Below are positions 6,509 through 12,063 of a stretch of DNA of 12,063 nucleotides, in pieces. The position numbers and the translations under genes are program-made. The notes below the pieces were generated by a model. It did no database searches, was not told the origin of the DNA, and was given only the letters and a program-made list of their open reading frames with translations. This DNA comes from an uncultured Bacilli bacterium (lineage in GTDB: Bacteria > Bacillota_I > Bacilli_A > RF39 > UBA660), in NCBI GenBank assembly GCA_947598345.1, contig CANQFF010000029.1:1-12063 (forward strand). Reading direction: 5' to 3'. Numbering within the stretch: the first letter of the stretch is position 1; the number at the start of each line of letters is the position of its first letter.

Positions 6509-6979
6509 ATGTCTGACCAAAAGGAATTATATTTGACACAAGAAGGATTAGATGAAATTAAAAAGGAGTTAGATGAACTTATTCAAGTTAAGCGTCCTGA
6601 AATAATTTCTGCATTAAAAGATGCTCGTTCTCAAGGAGATTTAAGTGAAAATGCCGAATATGATGCTGCTAGAACAGACCAAGCAATTGTTGAGTCTAGA
6701 ATAAAAGAATTGGAAACTATGTTAGAGCATGCAGTTGTTATAACAAAAGTTAATACTGATGTTGTTTCAATTGGCACAAAAGTCACTTTAGAGTATATAG
6801 ATGACAACGATACAGAAGAATATTCCATTGTTGGAAGTAAAGAAGCTGATCCTTTTACAAATAAAATTTCAAATGAATCACCAATAGCTAAAGCTATAAT
6901 GGGATTGAAAGTTGGGGAAATCGTTTCAGTAGATAGTCCTAATGGTAAATATGATGTTAAGATATTAGCAATAAATTAG
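6509..6979 (+). CDS. greA: Transcription elongation factor GreA
   Basis: At 156 residues it has the family length. GreA enters the secondary channel of stalled, backtracked RNA polymerase and stimulates cleavage of the transcript 3' end. The N-terminal coiled coil (about 8-76) carries the tip motif GDLSENAEY (43-51), with acidic D44 and E47 matching E. coli D41 and E44. The C-terminal FKBP-like globular domain runs from about 83, with SPIAKAIMGLKVGE (124-137) and a terminal KYDVKILAI. The ribosome site GAGGTGA (6496-6502) is 6 bases before the ATG. Its place after the two U32 genes matches Bacillus, where udk intervenes; udk and the tRNA methyltransferase trmR are absent here. The stop codon TAG is the beginning of the terminator stem. 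Confidence 0.97.
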   Translation: MSDQKELYLTQEGLDEIKKELDELIQVKRPEIISALKDARSQGDLSENAEYDAARTDQAIVESRIKELETMLEHAVVITKVNTDVVSIGTKVTLEYIDDNDTEEYSIVGSKEADPFTNKISNESPIAKAIMGLKVGEIVSVDSPNGKYDVKILAIN

Positions 6980-6999
6980 ATCTTAGGATCTTTTTTTTT
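6978..6999 (+). terminator. greA terminator
   Basis: AGATC (6978-6982), loop TTAG, GATCT (6987-6991), then T-run to 6999. The stem is short, but the T-run is long. It begins inside the greA stop codon, and its T-run flows straight into the -35 of the next promoter. Confidence 0.7.
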
Positions 7000-7026
7000 G
7001 AAAAAAATATGAATTTATGTTATTAT
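6998..7026 (+). promoter_or_regulatory. Promoter of the alpha/beta hydrolase gene
   Basis: TTGAAA (6998-7003), 17 bases ending in TGT, then TATTAT (7021-7026): a near-consensus extended -10 promoter. The first two T of the -35 are the end of the greA terminator T-run. Confidence 0.7.
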
Positions 7027-7064
7027 AGACTTGGATGTAGTAATAACATAAAGGAGTTGTTTTT

Positions 7065-7781
7065 ATGTTTTTTAGAAAAGCTATACTAATAATTCACGGT
7101 TTTGCAGGTGGAACTTATGATGAAGAAGATTTAGCTAATTATTTGGAACTTAATAAATTTTTTGATGTTTATCAATTTACACTTCCAGGGCACGATAAAA
7201 ACTTGAGTAATGCAAAATATCAAGAATGGATAGACTATAGTGAAGAAAAATTAAAATTTTTAATAGATAATGGATATAGAAATATTTATTTGATTGGACA
7301 TAGTATGGGAGGAGTTATAGCTGCATATTTAGCAACTAAATATGATAGAGTGAAAAAAGTTGTTTTAGCTGCACCAGCTTTTCAATATCTAAGTGTTATT
7401 AATGAAAAAGTAAATGTTAAAAAGAGCTTACAACTAACTCCAAAGGTTATTAAAACTTATGGGGCTGATGAAGTAGTTTCTAGAATGTTAAAACTTAATT
7501 TATCTACTATTAAAGAGTTTATGGAACTAGTAAAAGATAAATATGATAGCCCTAAAGATTTAAAATGTCCAATTCTTTTAATACAGGGAAAATGTGATAA
7601 TTTAGTTCCTTTAACTTCTTCAAAATATGTATATGATAGTGTTAAATCAAAAGAAAAGAAATTAATTATTTTTGATGACTTAACACACGATATTTTTAGA
7701 TCTAATCATAATTTAGAAATATATGATATAGTAGAAAGATTTTTAAAATATGGTACAAACACGGGAATAGAATACAAATAA
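7065..7781 (+). CDS. Alpha/beta hydrolase, carboxylesterase / monoacylglycerol-lipase type
   Basis: A 238-residue single-domain serine hydrolase, probably cytosolic, since there is no signal peptide. It shows the oxyanion-hole HGFAGG (11-16), the nucleophile elbow GHSMGG with S80 (78-83), the acid D178 in QGKCDNLVP (174-182) and the catalytic H208 in LTHDIF (206-211). Length and layout resemble small carboxylesterases such as Geobacillus Est30 and bacterial monoacylglycerol lipases, acting on short esters or monoglycerides. The physiological substrate cannot be read from the sequence. AAGGAG (7051-7056) lies 8 bases before the ATG. The gene has its own promoter and terminator and so appears monocistronic. 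Confidence 0.9.
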   Translation: MFFRKAILIIHGFAGGTYDEEDLANYLELNKFFDVYQFTLPGHDKNLSNAKYQEWIDYSEEKLKFLIDNGYRNIYLIGHSMGGVIAAYLATKYDRVKKVVLAAPAFQYLSVINEKVNVKKSLQLTPKVIKTYGADEVVSRMLKLNLSTIKEFMELVKDKYDSPKDLKCPILLIQGKCDNLVPLTSSKYVYDSVKSKEKKLIIFDDLTHDIFRSNHNLEIYDIVERFLKYGTNTGIEYK

Positions 7782-7786
7782 TAAAT

Positions 7787-7807
7787 ACTGGACAAAACCA
7801 GTTTTTT
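7787..7807 (+). terminator. Short terminator after the hydrolase gene
   Basis: ACTGG (7787-7791), loop ACAAAA, CCAGT (7798-7802), then T-run to 7807. The 5-bp stem is modest. Its left arm and loop also hold the -35 of the next promoter. Confidence 0.5.
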
Positions 7808-7817
7808 AATATATAAT
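7789..7817 (+). promoter_or_regulatory. Promoter of the large cysteine-rich protein gene
   Basis: TGGACA (7789-7794, five of six consensus bases), 17 bases, TATAAT (7812-7817). The -35 lies inside the terminator hairpin of the previous gene. Predicted start is near 7824. Confidence 0.7.
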
Positions 7818-7840
7818 ATTCTTAGTAATATATAAGAATA
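7817..7840 (+). repeat. Inverted repeat in the leader of the cysteine-rich protein gene
   Basis: TATTCTTA (7817-7824) and TAAGAATA (7833-7840) form a perfect 8-bp inverted repeat around an 8-base AT spacer. It begins at the last base of the -10 and ends just before the strong ribosome site AGGAGGT (7847-7853). It could be a repressor operator over the transcript start; alternatively it could form a weak leader hairpin. No T-run follows, so it is not a terminator. Confidence 0.45.
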
Positions 7841-7860
7841 ATCATTAGGAGGTAACTAAG

Positions 7861-10611
7861 ATGCGAAAATATTTAAAAGTTAGCGCTAATATAATAATTA
7901 TATTAATAATGTTATACTCATTAAACCTAATATGGCTTGGTAAAGGGCATGCAGATCCAAATTGGGGTGGTGGTGGAGATAGTGATATTGGAACTTTTGA
8001 TGTATGTAATGATGAGTATAATGGATGTATAGGGTTAGATAAAATTAGGTATACAATTGTAAAATCAATCTCAGTGGAATCTTACGGAGGGCTATTATAC
8101 AAACTTTATCGTTCTTCAACAAGTTATACAAGTTATAAATCTTATTATGCTAGTGTTCCCAATAAGTGTAACATTTCAGATAATAAAGGAACAGGTGTAT
8201 TTTGGCAGTGCATATATGATGATGTGACAACAACTTCTTATAAAACAATACTTCAAAAAACAGGTATTGATGAGAACACATTTTTTTCTAAAGACGGAAA
8301 TGGTCATAGTATATACTCAATATTAGTAGAACCGCTTTTCACGATATATAAAAAACAAGGTAATACGGGAGGAAATACACAATATAAATCATCTTTGACT
8401 GCTAGTGAAGCTGCAGATACCATACAACAACTTTTTAATGAACCGAACGGTACAACAATATATTCAGGTTTTGGAGATGTTGTACAAATGATTCCATGTT
8501 CAATTTTTATTAATTATTATGAAGAAGATTCTGCTAAAAATAAACATTATGACAAAAATAGAAGTTACTGTATTGAAGCAGCAGATTATAATAATATTGG
8601 TAAATATCTTGAATTACCTAATGTTCCAACTTCAGAAGAATCTCTATATGGTAAAGGGTATATTAATGCATCAGATATTAATAGACAAACTACATATGAT
8701 CTTACTATAATCAAATATGACAACAGTTTGAATCTTTTAAAAGGAGTTAAATTTTCATCTCCTTACGGTGATTGCACAACTGGATCTGATGGAAAATGTA
8801 CAATTAAAGGAATTCCAAGCGGTACAACAGTTAACTTAACAGAAACTGTGCCATCAGATTATCAGCCAAATAATATAAATTGTGATGGCTGTGTTGCTAC
8901 TCATTATACGAGTAATGTATTAAAAGTTACTATGAATAGAAACAAGACAATAACTGTTTATAATAATAAAAAAACATGTCAATCTGAAATAGAAGATTTG
9001 AAAAACTCAGTCGGCAAAAATGATAGAGTTGAAAGAATTAGAATATATGAAAAATATTTAAGTAAAGGAAAAAATTATAAAAATTTATTAAATTTTAGTG
9101 GTAAACCAACATCATCAACTAGTGCATCTGTTTTGTGTTCTAATACAGGTTCAAATTGTAATAGTTCACAGACTAAAACACCAGGATGTTTAAGTTATAA
9201 TATAAAAAAGACTTTTTCAAAGGATGATTTGTCTTGTTATGATTATACAGTTAAAGTAAAATTAACAAATGGTGAAGCAACTGCATATTGTGCAAATGAT
9301 TTGCAATTTTTAAATAATATAGTAGAAGTATCAGGTGGTTTAAGCTTTGGATATGATTATAATTTTTTAACTAAAAAATATAATTTTGGAAGATATAGGG
9401 CAGGTGAGATTTTCTTATCAACAAAAGATTCTGAAAATTATGTTGCAAAAAGTATTATTACGAGCAATTGTTATACATATACCACTGGTAGGAATGCAAC
9501 TATTACTAGCGTAACGAAAAGTAATATTGAAAATGTTGAATTTACATTAGATGACGGAAGCGGTAATATGATTTCTGAGGTAAAAACAGAAGAGGGGAAT
9601 TGGAAAAAAACTGGCCCTGTAAATGCAGCATATAGTTTTTCAAAAACATATGTAAAGTATTATCGTTTTAGAGAAATAATTTTAAATCAATATTCTGGTT
9701 CTATGTCTAATGACTTGAATTGCGTTAAAAATAATACTTGTACAATACCGAAATATGGTTTATCGAGTAAAATTGCTACTAAAGATGGAACTTATAAATA
9801 TACATTTTCATTTGATTATAATAATGGTAATAAAAGTTCCAATGAGACTGTTACAGATTCATGTGAAGTAGAAATATATAATGACTTAATTCCAAGCTGT
9901 AAAATAGTAAATGGTAAATATTATAATGCTTCAGGAAAACAAGTTACAAAAGCACAGTATGACAAAGAGTGTGGAGGAAATACTCCAATTCCAACTCCAC
10001 TCAATATCGAATTTAGAGAAATAGATGCCAGAAAAATTGATTCTTTAAATGCATTTCCTGGTAAGTTAGCTACTGGAAGAATTGTAGGATCCAATTGGAG
10101 AACAAAAGGATTAACTAATACTCTTGCGGGTAATGGTGAAGGTCATATATGCATATTTATGACTCCAAGAAAGGTTGGAGAAGAATCTAAATTTGGCTAT
10201 TTCCAGGATAATTATAAATATGATTATAACAATGATGGATGGATTGATAGTAGAGACTTAGACTTCTATTACTATGCGCATAATAGTTTGAGCGATAGTT
10301 ACATATCAGAAAATAAGACATCTAAAAATAATGTTTTAATTCAATATATATTGGATACTACAAATAATAGTTATAACAAAAATCATACATCACCAATGTA
10401 TACAATTAATTTAACACCATCTTTAATAAAAGAAATAAGAGAATATAATAAAGATCATAAAGCTTACGAAGATGATTATACTTGTACAAGTGAAATAAGT
10501 AACTGTACTAGTGATTTTATAAAAAAATATATTGGTAAGAAAAATACTACAAATACTACAGAAACTGTGCCAAAATATAACTTTACAGGTTGTAATGCAT
10601 TATCTTATTAA
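7861..10611 (+). CDS. Large secreted cysteine-rich protein with SpaA-like domain and dockerin/EF-hand-like loop
   Basis: I do not recognise a named gene. The 916-residue product has a signal peptide with likely cleavage after GHA (A31). The mature part is Asn/Tyr/Thr-rich, with about 26 cysteines spread along it, an even number consistent with disulfide pairing. Residues 280-370 look like a SpaA/Cna-B prealbumin domain: DLTIIKYD start, GVKFSS, a cysteine-bounded DGKCTIKGIPSG turn, LTETVPSDYQ, and a TITVYNNKK end as in pilin domains. A module between C680 and C704 contains NGKYYNASGKQVT. Residues 788-799 fit a calcium-binding loop, with D788, N790, D792, G793, I795, D796 and D799. The C-terminal 200 residues (from FREID, 718; PMYTINLTP, 845) look like a separate domain ending in C-N-A-L-S-Y. 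There is no LPxTG, membrane anchor or S-layer repeat, so how it stays on the surface is unclear. Likely an adhesin or surface-matrix protein. Confidence 0.8.
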   Translation: MRKYLKVSANIIIILIMLYSLNLIWLGKGHADPNWGGGGDSDIGTFDVCNDEYNGCIGLDKIRYTIVKSISVESYGGLLYKLYRSSTSYTSYKSYYASVPNKCNISDNKGTGVFWQCIYDDVTTTSYKTILQKTGIDENTFFSKDGNGHSIYSILVEPLFTIYKKQGNTGGNTQYKSSLTASEAADTIQQLFNEPNGTTIYSGFGDVVQMIPCSIFINYYEEDSAKNKHYDKNRSYCIEAADYNNIGKYLELPNVPTSEESLYGKGYINASDINRQTTYDLTIIKYDNSLNLLKGVKFSSPYGDCTTGSDGKCTIKGIPSGTTVNLTETVPSDYQPNNINCDGCVATHYTSNVLKVTMNRNKTITVYNNKKTCQSEIEDLKNSVGKNDRVERIRIYEKYLSKGKNYKNLLNFSGKPTSSTSASVLCSNTGSNCNSSQTKTPGCLSYNIKKTFSKDDLSCYDYTVKVKLTNGEATAYCANDLQFLNNIVEVSGGLSFGYDYNFLTKKYNFGRYRAGEIFLSTKDSENYVAKSIITSNCYTYTTGRNATITSVTKSNIENVEFTLDDGSGNMISEVKTEEGNWKKTGPVNAAYSFSKTYVKYYRFREIILNQYSGSMSNDLNCVKNNTCTIPKYGLSSKIATKDGTYKYTFSFDYNNGNKSSNETVTDSCEVEIYNDLIPSCKIVNGKYYNASGKQVTKAQYDKECGGNTPIPTPLNIEFREIDARKIDSLNAFPGKLATGRIVGSNWRTKGLTNTLAGNGEGHICIFMTPRKVGEESKFGYFQDNYKYDYNNDGWIDSRDLDFYYYAHNSLSDSYISENKTSKNNVLIQYILDTTNNSYNKNHTSPMYTINLTPSLIKEIREYNKDHKAYEDDYTCTSEISNCTSDFIKKYIGKKNTTNTTETVPKYNFTGCNALSY

Positions 10612-10620
10612 CAAAAAGGA

Positions 10621-10660
10621 ACTAAAAAACTGATATTTTCTATTTATCAGTTTTTTTAGT
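10621..10660. terminator. Bidirectional terminator between the cysteine-rich gene and scpB
   Basis: CTGATA (10630-10635) pairs with TATCAG (10645-10650). The stem extends through A6 against T7, then ACT against AGT (10621-10623, 10658-10660) with one bulge. Its U-rich side serves both strands, and it overlaps the scpB stop codon. Confidence 0.85.
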
Positions 10661-11231
10661 CTTCTTTTTCTGTATATTTAGATTCAAATAAATTTTTATC
10701 ATCATTTTCTATTTCTTCTGTTTCTATTTTTGGTAAATCATTAATACTGCCTAATCCAAAATAATCTAAAAATTTAGATGTTACATCGTATAATCTAGGT
10801 TTTCCTGGTAAGTCAGATTTACCTTTTTCTTCAATTAAACCTTTAAGTAAAAGTTTTCTTATTATATAATTACTATTTACTCCTCTTATATTATCGATAT
10901 CTATCCTTGTTATTGGAGCGTTGTATGCAATAATTGCAAGTGTTTCTAATGCAGAATTTGAAAGTGGTGAATCCTCTTCTTCTAAGACAAGTTTCTTGTA
11001 ATAATTTTTGTGTTCATTTTTTGTTGTCAATTTAAAATGATTACCTAAAAACTCTAATCTTATGCCTCTATTTGGATTTTCATATTCATTATATAATTCT
11101 TTTAATATAGATTCAACTTCATTTATATCTATTTCAACTATTTTAGATATTTCTTCAGTTGTTATACCATCCTCACCACTTAAGAAAAGTAATCCTTCTA
11201 TAATGGCTTTATATTCAATATTATCATTCAT
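10656..11231 (-). CDS. scpB: Segregation and condensation protein ScpB
   Basis: ScpB dimerises and binds ScpA within the SMC condensin complex that organises and separates chromosomes. With the start chosen here it has 191 residues. Two winged-helix domains are expected: the first around IEGLLFLSGE (11-20), the second with the signature ALETLAIIAYNAPITR (94-109), IRGVNSNYIIRKLL (115-128) and GLIEEKGK (131-138). PGKPRLYDVTSKFLDYFGL (142-160) follows, then an acidic tail. A longer reading frame begins at 11258, but the ATG at 11231 is preceded by AAGGAGTTAACT with a 6-base gap. It also gives the usual N-terminus and reduces the overlap with scpA from 35 to 8 bases. The strong ribosome site inside the scpA end points to coupled translation. 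Confidence 0.95.
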   Translation of the reverse strand: MNDNIEYKAIIEGLLFLSGEDGITTEEISKIVEIDINEVESILKELYNEYENPNRGIRLEFLGNHFKLTTKNEHKNYYKKLVLEEEDSPLSNSALETLAIIAYNAPITRIDIDNIRGVNSNYIIRKLLLKGLIEEKGKSDLPGKPRLYDVTSKFLDYFGLGSINDLPKIETEEIENDDKNLFESKYTEKED

Positions 11232-11952
11232 AGTTAACTCCTTTTTTTTTAATAACAATGTTTTTAAAATTATCTTCTTGTTCTATTTCTATTTCTTGGT
11301 TTCTAGTCATAGATAAAATAGATAAAAAAGTAACAACTATGTAACTTTTCGTGTAAATATCAAATAAATCATTAAAATTTATTTTCTTTTTTTTCTTTAG
11401 TATTTTTTTTATTTCAACACATCTTTTTTCTACACTATATTCTTTATTAGTTATTTTAGTATTAAGAGGTTTATTTAGCTCTTTTTCGTTTAAAAAGTTT
11501 GAGAATGCATTTAATAAATCTTCTATTGTTACTCCATAATCTATATTTTGATTTTCTTCTTTAAATTCTAACAAATTATCTGGTTCTCTTGTATATACTT
11601 CGCGTCTATAGGTTTCTAAATCTTTAAATGTATCAGTTAATTTTTTATATTGCTCATATTCTAATAACCTTTGTATTAATTTTTCTTTTGGATCTTCTTC
11701 ATATTCATCTTCACTAAGTTCCTGTTTAGGAAGTAAAGATGCAGATTTTATTTCAAGTAATTCAGCAGCCATAACCAGGTATTCGCTAGCAATATTTAAA
11801 TTAAGCTCTTCCATTTTATTTATATATTCTAAATATTGTTTTGTTATTTGATCTATGCTGATATCATATATATCAATATTAGATTGTTTTATTAGGTGTA
11901 ATAATAAATCTAATGGCCCTTCAAATTGTGGAATAGTTATTTGATAATCCAT
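11224..11952 (-). CDS. scpA: Segregation and condensation protein ScpA (kleisin)
   Basis: ScpA is the kleisin that closes the SMC ring in bacterial condensin. The 242-residue product has the usual length. The N-terminal SMC-neck-binding part shows FEGPLDLLLHLI (10-21), IDIYDISIDQIT (26-37) and ASEYLVMAAELLEIKS (55-70). An acidic segment follows (80-90). The C-terminal winged helix that binds the SMC head spans about 176-239. A lysine run (186-190) within it matches a long T-rich tract on the plus strand and is unremarkable for this base composition. Ribosome site GGTG (complement of 11958-11961) lies 5 bases before the ATG. The gene is first in a two-gene operon with scpB, overlapping it by 8 bases. 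Confidence 0.96.
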   Translation of the reverse strand: MDYQITIPQFEGPLDLLLHLIKQSNIDIYDISIDQITKQYLEYINKMEELNLNIASEYLVMAAELLEIKSASLLPKQELSEDEYEEDPKEKLIQRLLEYEQYKKLTDTFKDLETYRREVYTREPDNLLEFKEENQNIDYGVTIEDLLNAFSNFLNEKELNKPLNTKITNKEYSVEKRCVEIKKILKKKKKINFNDLFDIYTKSYIVVTFLSILSMTRNQEIEIEQEDNFKNIVIKKKGVNYE

Positions 11953-11967
11953 TTTATCACCAAAATT

Positions 11968-11996
11968 ATTATAAATTATTTTTTTAAAATATACAA
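11968..11996 (-). promoter_or_regulatory. Promoter of scpA-scpB
   Basis: On the reverse strand TTGTAT (11996-11991), 17 bases, TATAAT (11973-11968). The -10 is perfect, the -35 has only the TTG. It lies back to back with the promoter at 12000-12026. Confidence 0.55.
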
Positions 11997-11999
11997 CCC

Positions 12000-12026
12000 T
12001 TGACAGCTAGGGGGGTATGCTATAAT
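12000..12026 (+). promoter_or_regulatory. Promoter with extended -10 for the gene leaving the right edge
   Basis: TTGACA (12000-12005), a short 15-base spacer, and TGC-TATAAT (12018-12026). Both hexamers are perfect. The expected start near 12033 leaves a leader of about 10 bases that begins with the ribosome site. The short spacer and the G-run inside it suggest a regulated promoter. Confidence 0.72.
12006..12022 (+). promoter_or_regulatory. Candidate CsoR-type metal-sensor operator
   Basis: CTAGGGGGGTATGC (12007-12020) sits exactly between -35 and -10. It resembles the right half of the Bacillus CsoR copper-repressor site (CTACGGGGGTATGG, from memory). The left half, expected as ATACCC, is degenerate here. 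A run of six G is exceptional in this AT-rich DNA. The regulator and the controlled gene lie outside the window, so this is a motif-based guess. Confidence 0.4.
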
Positions 12027-12042
12027 GACTTGGAGAGGTTAG

Positions 12043-12063
12043 ATGATATATATGAGAAGTAGC
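12043..12063 (+). CDS. Start of a gene running off the right edge
   Basis: Seven codons (M-I-Y-M-R-S-S) remain open at the edge. GGAG at 12032-12035 lies 7 bases before this ATG; an in-frame ATG at 12052 is further from it and less likely. The strong promoter just upstream supports a real gene. Nothing can be said about the product from seven residues, though the operator-like site hints at metal-linked control. Confidence 0.45.

Noticed and set aside
6631..6828. Reverse-strand frame opposite greA
   Set aside because: Lies entirely within conserved greA coding sequence.
8519..8710. Plus-strand frame inside the cysteine-rich gene
   Set aside because: Out-of-frame shadow, Ile/Leu/Lys-rich, without a ribosome site.
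7861..10611. Sortase-anchored pilin
   Set aside because: Despite the SpaA-like domain there is no LPxTG-type signal, hydrophobic tail or charged end, and no sortase gene nearby.
11062..11316. Plus-strand frame opposite scpA/scpB
   Set aside because: Overlaps two conserved genes on the other strand; Phe/Ser-rich shadow product.
1..12063. Alternative genetic code with TGA as tryptophan
   Set aside because: pduL, trhP1 and scpA end in TGA at the expected family lengths, and tryptophan is coded by TGG.
1..12063. CRISPR arrays, insertion sequences, tRNA genes or prophage modules
   Set aside because: No regularly spaced repeats, transposase, tRNA cloverleaf or phage structural genes could be found by reading both strands.

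Overview
The window is a compact, strongly AT-rich bacterial segment. It looks like a spore-forming Firmicute of the class Bacilli, perhaps one of the uncultured gut lineages near RF39 or Erysipelotrichia; that placement is inferred. Support comes from a GerQ spore-coat protein, a collagen-like Gly-Pro-Thr protein, the trhP1-trhP2-greA order known from Bacillus (yrrN-yrrO-(udk)-greA), a scpA-scpB pair, AGGAGG-type ribosome sites and TTGACA/TATAAT promoters. TGA is used as a normal stop (pduL, trhP1, scpA), so this is not a code-4 Mycoplasma.

Layout. 1-336 (minus): start of a collagen-like surface protein, cut by the left edge. 501-2708 (plus): OatA-like membrane acyltransferase carrying one intact SGNH esterase domain and, at its C-terminus, an apparently degenerate second copy. 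2728-3111 (minus): gerQ, converging on the acyltransferase through a shared terminator. 3181-4322 (plus): pduL phosphotransacylase, translationally coupled to a small cysteine-rich pilin-like (VirB2/TrbC-like) membrane protein. 4403-6979 (plus): the tRNA uridine hydroxylation pair trhP1-trhP2, then greA with its own promoter. 7065-7781 (plus): alpha/beta hydrolase. 7861-10611 (plus): a 916-residue secreted cysteine-rich protein with a SpaA-like domain and a dockerin/EF-hand-like loop. 10656-11952 (minus): scpA-scpB, the kleisin and winged-helix partners of SMC. 11997-12063: a strong promoter with a CsoR-like G-run operator, and the first seven codons of a gene leaving the window.

Two themes stand out. 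The first is cell and spore surface: collagen-like protein, GerQ, O-acetyltransferase, and two unfamiliar disulfide-rich exported proteins. The second is very tight regulatory packing: several promoters lie in or against the terminator of the gene before, and some leaders are so short that the Shine-Dalgarno sequence sits near the predicted transcript start. The rest is housekeeping (greA, trhP, scpAB, pduL). No rRNA, tRNA, CRISPR array, IS element or phage module was seen. No gene-free stretch exceeds 300 bases; the longest, 337-500, holds the divergent promoter region described below.
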